Below, in pieces: positions 1 to 10,888 of a stretch of DNA of 64,000 nt. Source of the stretch: Rapana venosa (lineage: Eukaryota; Mollusca; Gastropoda; Neogastropoda; Muricidae). Location of the stretch: the NCBI GenBank assembly GCA_028751875.1, contig CM054141.1:49703516-49767515 (forward strand). Direction: 5' to 3'. The position numbers and the translations under genes were made by a program. A model generated the notes under the pieces. The model did no database searches, was not told the origin of the DNA, and saw only the letters and a list, made by a program, of their open reading frames with translations. Position 1 is the stretch's first letter, and each line of letters opens with the position of its first letter.

Positions 1-865
1 GAGTGACTGAGCGTTGCGAGACCGGAGTTGAAGGTAGTTGCCGACCATCAGCAACCATTCACATCTGTCGGAAAAACAATAGGCGCTTGTTCAGACAACT
101 TCGTCTAACAAAAAAATTGTAAAGCACCACCAGGCACCTATGCAAACAAAACACACACACATCTGCACTGAAAATACAAACACAACCATCAAACTTATTT
201 GCGGAACTGTTCAAGCCGGACTGGCGTTCAGACCGGTAGGAGTGCCGACCTACCCATTCAGCATCAGTCGGAATGCGTGTCTCCCCTCCTCACCGCCTCT
301 CGCCCCCCCCACCAACCAACCCCGCACAAAGGATTACCAACAACAACCATCATTAATCCGACCCATATTACAACACAGAAATAAAAAAATTCAGCCCCCC
401 TCCCCCCCCCATCACAACCCCCCCCACCAACCAACCCCCAAAACCCAACCCAACAACAACCACAAAACCCAACCATATACACACAAAATAAAAAAATCCT
501 CCCCCCCCCCCCCCCACCCCCCAAATATACATTACCACCACTGAAGACAAATCTGAAACTTCTGAGATTAAGTAGTTTAAAGTTCAATGACATATCTGAG
601 TGATACAATAACACAGACATGCATTCTCTCTCTTTCTCTCACTCACTCTCTCTCTCTCTCTCTCACACACACAAACACACACACACTTAACTAATATAAT
701 GTAAAAACACATTAAATTAAAGAACACACACACACAGAAACAGAAAGACAACATAGCAAGCACAACCACACAAACCAGACAAAATGTTCTAATTTCCCAC
801 AGCAAAAATAACAACACCACCAATCAGAATGCCTGAGGAAAGACATCAGAAGAAGACATTAAGAA
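1..865. other. Intronic sequence at left edge, no exon recognised
   Basis: This stretch lies downstream of formin exon 18 on the minus strand and should be intron. It holds C-rich low-complexity DNA at about 300-540, a (TC)n/(CA)n tract at about 625-690 and A-rich DNA to 840. I searched both strands for the next FH2 exon, expected to encode the segment leading to the GNYMN-like motif, and did not find it. The moderately GC-rich part at 1-300 resembles no gene I recognise and may be a repeat. Confidence 0.5.
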
Positions 866-1166
866 GACAGACACAAGGCTGCAGACACAGACTGCAGACA
901 GACACAAGGCTGCAGACATAGACTGCAGACAGGCACAAGGCTGCAGACATAGACTGCAGACAGACATAGACTGCAGACAGACATAGACTGCAGACAGACA
1001 CAGGCTGCAGACAGACATAGACTGCAGACAGACATAGACTGCAGACAGACACAGGCTGCAGACAGACACAGGCTGCAGACAGACACAGGCTGCAGACACA
1101 AGGTTGCAGACAGACACAGGCTGCAGACAGACATAGCCTGCAGACAGACACAGGCTGCAGACAGAT
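866..1166. repeat. Minisatellite, about 17-bp unit
   Basis: About 17 tandem units of a 17-bp motif close to CTGCAGACAGACATAGA, with variants carrying CACAGG or CACAAGG. The array begins only about 11 bp beyond the splice donor of formin exon 18, inside the following intron. On the minus strand each unit reads like a weak 3' splice site (TGTCTGCAG). Confidence 0.9.
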
Positions 1167-1177
1167 GTCAGACTTAC

Positions 1178-1264
1178 AGGCTTGATGTCATCCACCATCT
1201 CCGGAAACCTCATCTGGAACAGCATGGACTCCAGCCGCTGGTTCACTCGCTTTATGCTGCTCAT
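1178..1264 (-). CDS. DIAPH: Formin exon 18: FH2 domain, residues 751-779
   Basis: Encodes 29 residues starting MSSIKRVNQRLESM and ending MVDDIKP, in phase 0 at both ends. This matches the FH2 segment of DIAPH1 that contains NAILFKLQFSEQVENIKP. The acceptor is ATTGCAG and the donor GTAAGT. It is the last exon seen in the window; the gene continues beyond position 1. Confidence 0.93.
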
Positions 1265-1988
1265 CTGCAATGACACAGACAAGACACTCCTCTGTCATCA
1301 TGTCCTTAGCCCAGACTTTTGTCAGTTACTGATGTGAGTGCCAAGACCTACATTACACGCTGGTTATGTTTTGAAATGTTATGCTGCCATTGCTGTTTAT
1401 CCATGACAAGCTCTTAGCACAACAAGCTGTACTCTCCATCAAAGGATATAAACTTCTCTGAAGTTGGAGCAGGGCTGCATTTACAGAAATTGTTGTTGCG
1501 ATTATATTTAAGTCTCAGCAGAGATTTCAGATTTTTCCAATTTAGGGACTGGCTTTGTACCAATTATTTATGGCAAGATACTTAAAATCAGCTACACATG
1601 CAGACTTCATGTCAAGGTTATGTCCCATGCATAACTTGTCTGCTGCTGGGACAAAACTGAAAAAAATTAAACAAGATCAGATGGGATTGTGTTTCATCAA
1701 TTTTTTAAAACATTTCTGTTTAAACGATCTTCTGAAATACTTCCTCAAATCTGTGAAAAACCAAGTACAGTAACTCTGGTCAGTAAACACAGCCAAAATT
1801 CACAACTTTTACAAACCTTGGTGATTTTTCGGACTTTTAAAAAACATAAAAAGGCAGGTCATCCTTATACTGAGTTCATGTGACCTGAAAGATGAGTTTG
1901 CCAGACTTAAATACCCTTCAGATCATACGACCAATCCTCCAACCACTGACCTACTTTGCCCCCAGCTCCACCCCCCCCCCACACTTAC
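1265..1988 (-). other. DIAPH: Formin intron 17
   Basis: A 724-bp intron between two FH2 exons. It carries one copy of a dispersed repeat (about 1313-1440) also seen near 4800 and 27450. The remainder is AT-rich with no recognised feature. Confidence 0.85.
1313..1440. repeat. Dispersed repeat family E, copy 1
   Basis: Shares ordered blocks with 4797-4945 and 27450-27560: a TTTGTCAGTTACTGAT-like block, then a GCTTGGAAATGTTAT-like block, then TCCATGACAAGCTCTTAGCA. The class of the element is unknown. Confidence 0.6.
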
Positions 1989-2185
1989 CACGATGGCAAA
2001 CTGTTCCGGCTCCGCCAGTTCATTGTACTGGTCCTTCATGGCGGACAGCTGGTTCATGTTGTCGGAGTCTGGCATGTTCTTGATCAGCTGCTCCAAGATG
2101 GCCGGCGTCAGGTTCTCCTGGTCCATCGCCAGAATGCGGCGCTTGATCTCTTTGTATGGCACTTTGATCGACCCCAGCAGAATGG
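1989..2185 (-). CDS. DIAPH: Formin exon 17: FH2 domain, residues 686-750
   Basis: Encodes 65 residues beginning ILLGSIKVPYKEIKRRIL and ending AEPEQFAIV, after two bases completing Ser685. It covers the early FH2 helices. The Ile after NLS aligns with the isoleucine of the NLSIFLGS motif in mDia1 (I845) that is needed for actin assembly; that role is family knowledge. Acceptor TTTACAG, donor GTAAGT. Confidence 0.96.
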
Positions 2186-2196
2186 CTGTAAAGGAG

Positions 2197-2605
2197 GATA
2201 CAGTCAGTTTGAAGGTTGCACTGCCGTTCTTCACTACATTCTGATTCACTCACTTGTTTGTCATAGACTATATTATCATTTCAAGCTGCCACATATGATA
2301 CAATCAGTTTGAAGGTTGCGATGTCTTTTTTCACTACATTCTGAATCACTCACTTGTTTGTCATAGACTATACAATAGGTTATACAATCAGTTCAAGCTG
2401 TCATGGATGACACAATCGGTTTGAAGGTTGCAATGTCTTTTTTCACTACATTCTGAATCAATTGCTTGTTTGTCATAGACTATACAATAGGTTATACAAT
2501 CAGTTCAAGCTGTCATGGATGACACAATCGGTTTGAAGGTTGCAATGTCTTTTTTCACTACATTCTGAATCAATTGCTTGTTTGTCATAGACTATTCAAT
2601 CAGTT
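2197..2605. repeat. Tandem repeat, 112-bp unit, about 3.6 copies
   Basis: Units start near 2199, 2299, 2411 and 2523 with a CAATCGGTTTGAAGGTTGCA-like block followed by TTCACTACATTCTGAATCA and TTGTTTGTCATAGACTAT. The two central copies are nearly identical and the outer ones diverged. The array starts about 12 bp upstream (minus sense) of the exon 17 acceptor. Confidence 0.9.
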
Positions 2606-3107
2606 AAAAAATGTACTGTATTTTTTCACTACTTTTTAATGTTTTTCCTTTTCTGCCGTTATGGGAGTCTCCTTAATGAAATCGGTCAGAACTTTCTACC
2701 TTTTGTTTGCAAATTAAGGTGATGAAGAGTGGTGATAATTAGGGGGGTGGGGGGCTTTTGTTAATCTGAGCTTTCTGGCTTCCTCAAAGGCTTAATCACA
2801 GGCCATATTTTTCTATGCTGAGATAAAATGTATGGATTTTACACATATTTTTTGTGAACAAAAAACTGTCACAGGGAAATGGCACATGAATTATACACAT
2901 TACACTGTCCCATAAAGTCAAAACAAACAGATCACTGTCTCATCTAAATGACCACACGATACTTACTGCTATTCTTTTCCAAACTACAGCCGTTACACTC
3001 TTCATTAAAGCTTCTCGATAAACCTTTGTCACCCCCTCCCCTTTTAATATCTTTTTTATCTTGTACACTTTCATAAAACCTTTCTGCACCTCCTTCCCTT
3101 TTTATTG

Positions 3108-3190
3108 TATTGTATACCACAGTAAGTCATGGCAGATTTCTCTGCATGAAATTCGGGATGTTCTCCCCAGAAAGAATGCATCGCCACAAG
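3108..3190 (-). repeat. SINE family A fragment, 3' part
   Basis: Matches the 3' region of the SINE copies at 12480 and 46575 through the blocks TTTCTCTGCATGAAATTCGG and GCCACAAGAGCAGC. It ends about 40 bp from the donor of exon 16. Confidence 0.75.
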
Positions 3191-3233
3191 AGCAGCACCA
3201 CCCAATCCCTTTCTTACTATCCTGACAACTTAC

Positions 3234-3323
3234 ACAGGTTCTGTCCAGCTTTTGGATCCAGAACACGCAGTTCTTTCCCCTTCTTCACAGGCCTCTCCAC
3301 GGCCTCTGTCGATTCTTTCTTTG
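3234..3323 (-). CDS. DIAPH: Formin exon 16: FH2 linker, residues 655-685
   Basis: Encodes a Lys-rich segment (KKESTEAVERPVKKG) followed by KELRVLDPKAGQNL, with split codons at both ends (Ala655, Ser685). It matches the DIAPH1 stretch around KELKVLDSKTAQNLS, just before the conserved FH2 isoleucine. Acceptor TGTGCAG, donor GTAAGT. The exon is easy to miss because it is only 90 nt and flanked by repeats on both sides. Confidence 0.95.
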
Positions 3324-3328
3324 CTGCA

Positions 3329-3645
3329 CACAGCAATGTTCATACAATGTTCACATGTTCATACAACGATATTCACGCAGCAATGTTCATACACAATGTT
3401 CACATGTTCATACAACAATATTCACACAACAATGTTCATACAACAATGTTCACACAACAATGTTCATACAACAATGTTCACACAGCAATGTTCACACAAC
3501 AATATTCACACAACAATGTTCATACAATGTTCACACAACAATATTCACACAACAATGTTCATACAACAATGTTCACACAATATTCACACAGCAATGTTCA
3601 TACAACAATGTTTACATGTTCACACAACAATGTTCACACAACTGG
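3329..3645. repeat. Minisatellite, about 15-bp unit
   Basis: About 20 units of ACAATGTTCACACAA and ACAATGTTCATACAA with occasional ATATT variants, starting about 5 bp beyond the exon 16 acceptor. All reading frames stay open across it, giving NNVHT-type repeats that are not a protein. Confidence 0.92.
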
Positions 3646-4111
3646 GCAAAAAACCCAGCAAGATGGAATTGTCCACCATAAATGAAAGGAGAGGAAGTAC
3701 AATATAACTTTGCATATCGTGAGAGGCAAATACAGAAACACAAAAGCAACAGTAACTAAACACAGAGGTATGTAGTAACAACTTCAGTGTTACCTCCTTG
3801 ATTCAGAGCCAAACATGCAAATGTTCATGCATACAGATAGGCACACACACACACAGGAACGCATCCTGTTTTCTGTTTGAAACTAATAAAGTGTGGGTAT
3901 TATCAAGCCCCACAAACGTGTTATCTGATAAAATGAACATGCAAATTTTCTTTTTACTCTTAAAATACTTTGCAGAAAAAGTTATTTTCTCAAGCAGAAC
4001 TGTGAGCAAGCACACGTGTGCAGGCACAAACACACACAACACCCACACAACATACACAAACACACACACTGAGCTCATAAACACTCACACATACACATGC
4101 AGAGGCACCCC

Positions 4112-4114
<3 letters not shown>

Positions 4115-4201
<87 letters not shown>

Positions 4202-4300
4202 AAGAGAGAGAAGCTATTGATGACAAAAGATAAGAGACAGACAGACAGAGAAAGAAAGGGAGGGAGGGAGGGATAGAGAGAGAGAGAGAGAGACAGACAG
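4115..4300. repeat. (GA)n microsatellite
   Basis: About 80 bp of pure GA, then interrupted GA/GACA/GGGA to 4300. On the minus strand it lies 16 bp past the donor of exon 15. Confidence 0.97.
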
Positions 4301-4316
4301 ATGCACAAGTACACAC

Positions 4317-4431
4317 CAGGGGCCTTGGTGGAAAACATGGTTTCCAAGTTGAGGAAGATGTCGATATCTTCAAAACTGGCTTCATTGGCCCTGACCCAGA
4401 CTGAGTGCTTGTCGATCTGCTTGGCATTCAG
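4317..4431 (-). CDS. DIAPH: Formin exon 15: start of FH2 core, residues 617-654
   Basis: Encodes LNAKQIDKHSVWVRANEASF and then a segment ending NLETMFSTKAP. It aligns with the FH2 lasso/linker region of DIAPH1 that follows RRPNWSKL and contains FWTKVKEDRF. Acceptor TTCTGCAG; the donor is the weak GTGTGT. It ends in phase 1. Confidence 0.95.
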
Positions 4432-4796
4432 CTGCAGAAAGGCATTTAACTTTTTAAAAAAACACCCAAACCCGCAAACAATAACTCACTAACTAAAAAT
4501 ACTGACTAGCTATCTGACTCAATGATAACATTCCTGAAATTTACGCACACATCTGCCTGCACAGACAATAGCTTAAGGTAGATTTTTCTGGTTAAAAATT
4601 CAAACTACCTACTTTTTAATGGTGATGTAGTCTTGTCAAAATTAGCTACAGACCAGACTACTTTTACCTTGTCCTCGCTTCAACAGTATATTTCCTTATG
4701 CATGGAATTTGTCATATTTTCTGCACCTTGGGCAATCCTAAGGTAAAAGGATTTATAAACACTTCATTCATGTTACTTTCTAAGTGCCAAACAAGA

Positions 4797-4945
4797 ACTG
4801 CTCAGATCAGGCCAAAAACTGTGCCAGTTATCGGAGTAAGCAAACAACCAAGGAGAAATGTTGGTATGCTTTGAAATATTGCCTTCATCCATAACAAGCT
4901 CTTAGCATAACAACCTCTACACTCTCCATTAAACGAGAAGAAAAA
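4797..4945. repeat. Dispersed repeat family E, copy 2
   Basis: Shares with 1313-1440 the ordered blocks TGCCAGTTATCGGA-like, ATGTTGGTATGCTTTGAAAT-like and TCCATAACAAGCTCTTAGCA, followed by ACACTCTCCATTAAA. Confidence 0.6.
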
Positions 4946-5180
4946 AGCCCTTCTTAGTCAGACTATGACTGCTTATACGACAAGGGCCTTGAAAACAGCC
5001 ACACACACAAGCTTCCTATCCAGTGTGTACTTACCATCTCACAGTGATCCCTAGCTGCGATGAGTGAGACAAGAGTACATATTCTGGGTGTCACCTAGAG
5101 TGTTAAGCTGGGGAACACCTCACAGAAACAACAGAAAGAAGCTCCAAACAAGAAAAACAGCTTTTCCGTCTCCATACCAT

Positions 5181-6000
5181 CTCACCTTGTTCCAGTTTAA
5201 CACACCCTCTCACCTTTTTCTCTCACCTTGTTCCGGTTTAACACACCCTCTGACCTTGTTCCAGTTTAACACACCCTCTCCCCTTGTTCCAGTTTAACAC
5301 ACCCTCTCCCCTTGTTCCAGTTTAACACACCCTCTGACCTTGTTCCAGTTTAACACACCCTCTGACCTTGTTCCAGTTTAACACACCCTCTCCCCTTGTT
5401 CCAGTTTAACACACCCTCTGATCTTGTTCCAGTTTAACACACCCTCTCACCTTGTTCCAGTTTAACAACACGCCCTCTCACCTTGTTCCAGCTTAACACA
5501 CCCTCTCACCTTGTTCCAGTTTAACACACCCTCTCACCTTGTTCCAGCTTAACACACCCTCTCACCTTGTTCCAGCTTAACACACCCTCTCACCTTGTTC
5601 CAGCTTAACACACCCTCTCACCTTGTTCCAGCTTAACACACCCTCTCACCTTGTTCCAGCTTAACACACCCTCTCACCTTGTTCCAGCTTAACACTTTAA
5701 CACACCCTCTCCCCTTGTTCCAGTTTAACACACCCTCTCACCTTGTTCCAGTTTAACACTTTAACACACCGTCTCACCTTGTTCCAGCTTAACACTTTAA
5801 CACACCGTCTCACATTGTTCCAGCTTAACACACCCTCTCACATTGTTCCAGTTTATCACTTTAACACGCCCTCTCACCTTGTTCCAGTTTATCACTTTAA
5901 CACGCCCTCTCACCTTGTTCCAGTTTAACACACCCTCTCACCTTGTTCCAGTTTAACAACACGCCCTCTCACCTTGTTCCAGTTTAAAACACCCTCTCAC
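5181..6000. repeat. Minisatellite (28-bp unit) derived from the exon 14 end and its splice donor
   Basis: Twenty-seven head-to-tail units with core CACCTTGTTCCAGTTTAAC followed by ACACCCTCT. On the minus strand each unit reads TTAAACTGGAACAAG followed by GTGAGAGGG, which is the last coding codons of exon 14 (Leu-Asn-Trp-Asn-Lys) plus the functional donor. Some units have T-to-C in the exon part, GGTCAG in place of GGTGAG, or GGGGAG, which removes the GT. The real exon end (6001-6015) is the terminal unit, so the array grew from the splice junction into the intron. Confidence 0.95.
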
Positions 6001-6379
6001 CTTGTTCCAGTTTAACCGCTTGGTCGGCACTTTGACGTCGTACTTCTTCTTCTGCTTCATGCCGTGAGGCAGCTGGGTGGACGGGGGAGAGAAGGCGGGT
6101 GGGGGAGGGGCCCCCGGGGGTCGTGGGGCGCCAGGAGGGGGGGGAGGAGGAGGGGGGCCACCCCCGGGTGGGGGTGGAGGAGGCGGGGGGGAGGACCTCC
6201 ACCAGAGGGGGAGGAGGAGGGGGTGGGGGAGGGGGTGCGCCCCCTGGAGGGGGAGGAGGGGGTGGGGGTGGAGGAGGACCACCACCAGGGGGAGGGGGGG
6301 CAGGAGGGACCCCGCCACCCCCCCCGGCTAGCTGCTTTTCCAGGGAGGCGGACACGGTGGCCCCGATACCCTGACTTAT
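6001..6379 (-). CDS. DIAPH: Formin exon 14: FH1 domain and FH2 start, residues 490-616 (frame broken)
   Basis: Encodes ISQGIGATVSASLEKQLA, a Gly/Pro-rich FH1 of poly-proline blocks spaced by Gly (the profilin-actin docking region), then MKQKKKYDVKVPTKRLNWNK, the start of FH2. The first half is open in one frame and the second in another; the switch lies between 6185 and 6207. The exon is 379 nt, and adding 2 nt would give 127 codons and restore the phase that all other exons require. The likely sites are CTCTGG and a 7-C run, both in near-homopolymer sequence, so base-calling error is more plausible than a real mutation. Acceptor TTTCCCAG (an alternative AG lies 9 nt further in), donor GTGAGA. 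Confidence 0.92.
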
Positions 6380-7090
6380 CTGGGAAAACAAAACGTAGAC
6401 AGACATAGCCACCACGGTCATGAACTGATGGTTTAGTTGTTGCTAGAGTCTGCGTACATCACAGTATTTTCGGTCGCAAAATTGGATATCACGGAATTTT
6501 CAGGCAAAAAATTGACTTCTTGCATCTCTGTACATCACAAAATTGTACATTGCAAAGTTTTCTGTCACAAAATTGTACATCGTGCAATTTTCTGTCACAA
6601 AATTGTACAGCATAATATTTTCTGTCAAAAAATTGTACATCACATAATTTATGAATTTCTTCAGACTGTTACATAACAGTGATAGGGGATGCATGCCTCT
6701 CTACAGATATGGAAATATGTTTATTGCACTTTCATGTAAAACAAAAAAATCAAGAAAACACATCTGGTATATTTTTGTCATTTTAGCCAGTTTTTCCATT
6801 CCTGTAACTTCTATAGCCATTAAAAATTAGTTTTTCATAGGTCTGAATAAGTTTATGAAATATGTGAAAGGTCTTTGACACAGCCTCTGCATTAAGTGTT
6901 TGGTGACAATTTTCAGATATGAAATATTTTAGATCCAGTTTTCAATTACTTTTTTGTTTCATTCGTCTTTATGTTGCCATTTTCATCAGGAGTAAAAATA
7001 AGAACTGAATAAAAAAATTTGTTTGTATGTGTTTGTGTGTGTGTGTGTGTATCGTTATCTAACATTAATTTTGAACACCTGAAACCTCAC
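6380..7090 (-). other. DIAPH: Formin intron 13
   Basis: A 711-bp intron with a degenerate tandem repeat at 6455-6655 and a short (GT)n at 7035-7050. The rest is AT-rich. Confidence 0.85.
6455..6655. repeat. Degenerate tandem repeat, about 31-bp unit
   Basis: About six diverged units built from TCTGTCACAAAATTGTACAT followed by a variable CGTGCAATTT-like part. Divergence is higher than in the neighbouring minisatellites, so it is older. Confidence 0.8.
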
Positions 7091-7260
7091 CTTGTTTTTC
7101 AGGTCGGCAAGTTCTGTTTCATACTGGGCTACTTTGCTCTCCAACCCGGACACTTTAGCCTCCGATTCCTGCTTTGCTGTCAATGCGTGCTCCAGTTTGG
7201 AGCTCATTTCCACCATGGACACGTCCGAGTCTTCAAATTTGGATTTTTCTGACAAGTTGC
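7091..7260 (-). CDS. DIAPH: Formin exon 13: coiled coil, residues 433-489
   Basis: Encodes 56 residues after Ser433, containing SSKLEHALTAKQESEAKV and VAQYETELADLKNK. Heptad-like Leu/Val spacing and high Glu/Lys content fit the coiled coil between FH3 and FH1, which in formins aids dimerisation. Acceptor GTTGTCAG, donor GTGAGG. Confidence 0.94.
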
Positions 7261-8810
<1,550 letters not shown>

Positions 8811-8927
8811 CTGGCAAAGACGTCGTCACGTATGGACAGGAGGTGCTGTAAGATGGACAAGAAATAGGGCTCTGCTACCGTCTCCCTCACGCTGCTTATG
8901 ATCATCTTGAAGCAGGCATCGGGATCA
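8811..8927 (-). CDS. DIAPH: Formin exon 11: FH3, residues 354-393 (after the AT-AC intron)
   Basis: Encodes DPDACFKMIISSVRETVAEP followed by [18 protein letters not shown], matching the DIAPH1 segment with [20 protein letters not shown]. No AG acceptor precedes it and an in-frame TAA lies just upstream, so a GT-AG intron cannot be built. The exon instead starts after ...GGTCAC; its first T completes GAT (Asp354) with GA from exon 10, giving MELDD where DIAPH1 has MEMDD. Donor GTTAGT. Confidence 0.94.
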
Positions 8928-10214
8928 GTGACCATGTGTTAAGGATGGTCTGTCATTTTCTAGCACAGAAAGCTTCTTGTTTGTTTGTTGATTATATCTG
9001 AGTCCCAGGATCAACCAACCACCACCGTGAAGCAGTTCTCACACGCTGAAACTTTCTTTCTCCTTCTTTTTTGTTTTTAGTTATATAGTCAGACACACAC
9101 AATACAAAGCCCCAAATAATCATATATGCCTACATTCATCTTTTCTCATTTAGTGTTGCTTTCACTGAAATCTGGCTGTTGCCTTCATTCCAATCCATTG
9201 ATCACACTGAGAGTATTTGTTTTTCTTTCACTGTCAATATAAACACAATGATATAAACACATTATATATATATATCTTGAATGTGAAAGCAAAAAACTCT
9301 AGCTGCAGCTAGAAAAAACAGTTGCTGAAGAGACAGGCACTATCATCCATTGCTTGCACCATGGTGGCAAAGGACCTTTCACTGTTGTGCACCAACTCTC
9401 ATCTGCTTTTGATAACATCAGCTAGAAGTCACTTTCACAGTTGCACTATCACTGTTGTATACTACAGATCATGTAAATTTTACGCCCAACAATAAAAACT
9501 TGAATTTTCCAGGATTTTTAGATTTTTCTTTTTTAAACCTTTTCCCTACAGATAACCTGCTATAAGGTAACCAACCATCTACTAGCCCTTCTCTCCCTGT
9601 CACCCACTACTGGGTTACAGAAGCTTACAAATGTGCTCAGTGCACGTGTACTTGGAAAGGGTTCTCTCCCTTAATGTAGGGATAGTGTTAAAGCAGTAAG
9701 CTAAGCACAGCTTTAATTCCATGTATCTGTTAAGGGTGATGCTATTTTATTTCTGTGTATTCATTAAGTGCAAATCTGCTTTAATTTTGTATCCAGTATA
9801 TATGAAGCTCAATTAATGCTGTGTATCCATTAAATGTGACTCTGCAGAAATTCTTATGTCCACAAAGTACAACACTTGAAAAAATTACAAATAATGAAAC
9901 GTAGACAACAAAAATGTCTTAGGAAATGAAATGAAGCTAGCTGATTACAAATTCTAACGGCAGAAAAAAGTTTCCTTCAGAGCCTTGGGGTCACTGTCAC
10001 CAGCTTTCAACTCTACCTCAGTCTTTTCTGGTGACAAGAATTTGGGAACATCACCATGGGACTCATCTGGGACTATTTCTGTTCTTCAATGCCACTAACC
10101 TGGTCTGAAATTATTTATTAAAATACAGGATAAAACGTAACCAAAATTTATCCTTCTTGCCTTTATTTTTATATTACCCCCACCCTCAATTTCAAGCACC
10201 CTAAGCAAGGATAT
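8928..10214 (-). other. DIAPH: Formin intron 10: U12-type AT-AC intron
   Basis: On the minus strand the intron starts ATATCCTT (perfect U12 AT-AC donor) and ends with branch sequence TCCTTAAC and then ACATGGTCAC. The branch adenosine is about 11 nt from the 3' AC, within the short distance typical of U12 introns. Consensus knowledge: ATATCCTT donor, TCCTTAAC branch, AC acceptor, removed by the minor spliceosome. The 1287-bp interior contains AT-rich sequence and no recognised transposon. Confidence 0.92.
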
Positions 10215-10333
10215 TCTAGTTCCATGCGGATGTTGTCGTAGCGATGTGAGAATTCTTCCATGTCCTCCTCTTTGTGTTCGTGGAAGATGTTCAGATGTGT
10301 CCGCAACTCCTCGTCTTCCTGCATGTCTAAAAA
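10215..10333 (-). CDS. DIAPH: Formin exon 10: FH3, residues 315-354
   Basis: Encodes FLDMQEDEELRTHLNIFHEH, then KEEDMEEFSHRYDNIRMEL plus the first two bases of Asp354. It matches the DIAPH1 segment with VQLNVFDEQGEED and DDIRMEMDD. Acceptor TGTTCCAG. Translation past the exon end (YPCLG) loses family similarity exactly at ATATCCTT, which fixes the non-canonical donor. Confidence 0.95.
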
Positions 10334-10777
10334 CTGGAACATACCACAAAACCCATTTAAAACCAGGTAAGATTTATAATGTTTCTGCTTTTGCAATACA
10401 TTCAATAATTTTTCTTTTTCCAATAAGTAATCCTATAAGTACTTTTAATGATTTCATATGCTCATATGCAAGACAAACCCTTACTCTTGAAAGACAGCCT
10501 GACAAGTTCACGTTTTGTTGACTGTGCTTATATTCTAGCATGAACTATTTAAAGAGACAAAGTAATCTTCATTCAACTTTATTGTTGGAAAATAAAGAAG
10601 AAGAAAAAAGCAGTAATAACATGCTGAAAATAAAGAAACTGGGATTCTTATATATCTTGTACAGAAAAGATATCAGAGTGGATAAAAATGTAAATTCTCA
10701 AATGATTAAAAACTTTGTATCAGGCTGTCACAAGCTGGAAATAATACAAAAAGTTAAAAGAGTCAACAATATCTTAC
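10334..10777 (-). other. DIAPH: Formin intron 9
   Basis: A 444-bp AT-rich intron with nothing recognised in it. Both strands have open frames of 80-90 codons that are low-complexity and show no family match. Confidence 0.8.
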
Positions 10778-10888
10778 TCCAATCAGATCATTCATTCCTG
10801 TTCTCATGATTTCGTTCCGAAGATGTAGCCGCAGGTCCAGGTCATCTGGCGTACTGATGATGGCGTTAACCAGCTGAACACAGGCCAC
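10778..10888 (-). CDS. DIAPH: Formin exon 9: FH3, residues 278-314
   Basis: Encodes VACVQLVNAIISTPDDLDLR, then LHLRNEIMRTGMNDLIG, in phase 0 at both ends. It aligns with the DIAPH1 stretch GCLQLINALITPAEELDFR. Acceptor TTGTTTAG, donor GTAAGA. Confidence 0.96.

Larger units (their letters stand above)
2186..3233 (-). other. DIAPH: Formin intron 16
   Basis: A 1048-bp intron holding the 112-bp tandem repeat at its exon 17 end and a SINE family A fragment (3108-3190) near exon 16. Between them (2606-3107) the sequence is AT-rich and contains nothing I recognise. Confidence 0.85.
3324..4316 (-). other. DIAPH: Formin intron 15
   Basis: A 993-bp intron made largely of tandem DNA: the 15-bp minisatellite, a CA-rich patch at 4025-4100 and a (GA)n tract with GACA and GGGA variants at 4115-4300. 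The section 3660-4020 is AT-rich and unremarkable. Confidence 0.85.
4432..6000 (-). other. DIAPH: Formin intron 14
   Basis: A 1569-bp intron. The half next to exon 14 is the 28-bp donor minisatellite (5181-6000). The other half carries a family E repeat at 4797-4945 and AT-rich sequence with no recognised feature at 4432-4790 and 4950-5180. Confidence 0.85.

Noticed and set aside
1..640. Next FH2 exon of the formin
   Set aside because: No frame on the minus strand resembles the expected FH2 segment with flanking splice sites; the open frames here are C-rich low complexity.
824..1282. Cys/Ser/Val-rich protein on the minus strand
   Set aside because: It is the 17-bp minisatellite read through from formin exon 18; only 1178-1264 is coding.
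3110..3707. Repetitive protein with NNVHT-like units
   Set aside because: It is the translation of the 15-bp minisatellite joined to a SINE fragment; the real coding in this place is formin exon 16 on the other strand.
5181..6000. CRISPR-like array of 28-bp repeats
   Set aside because: Units are head to tail without unique spacers, the genome is eukaryotic, and the unit is a copied exon-intron junction.
10095..10423. Read-through of formin exon 10 (ending YPCLG...) as the true exon
   Set aside because: Similarity to the family stops exactly at ATATCCTT and resumes in exon 11; the U12 junction explains both sides.
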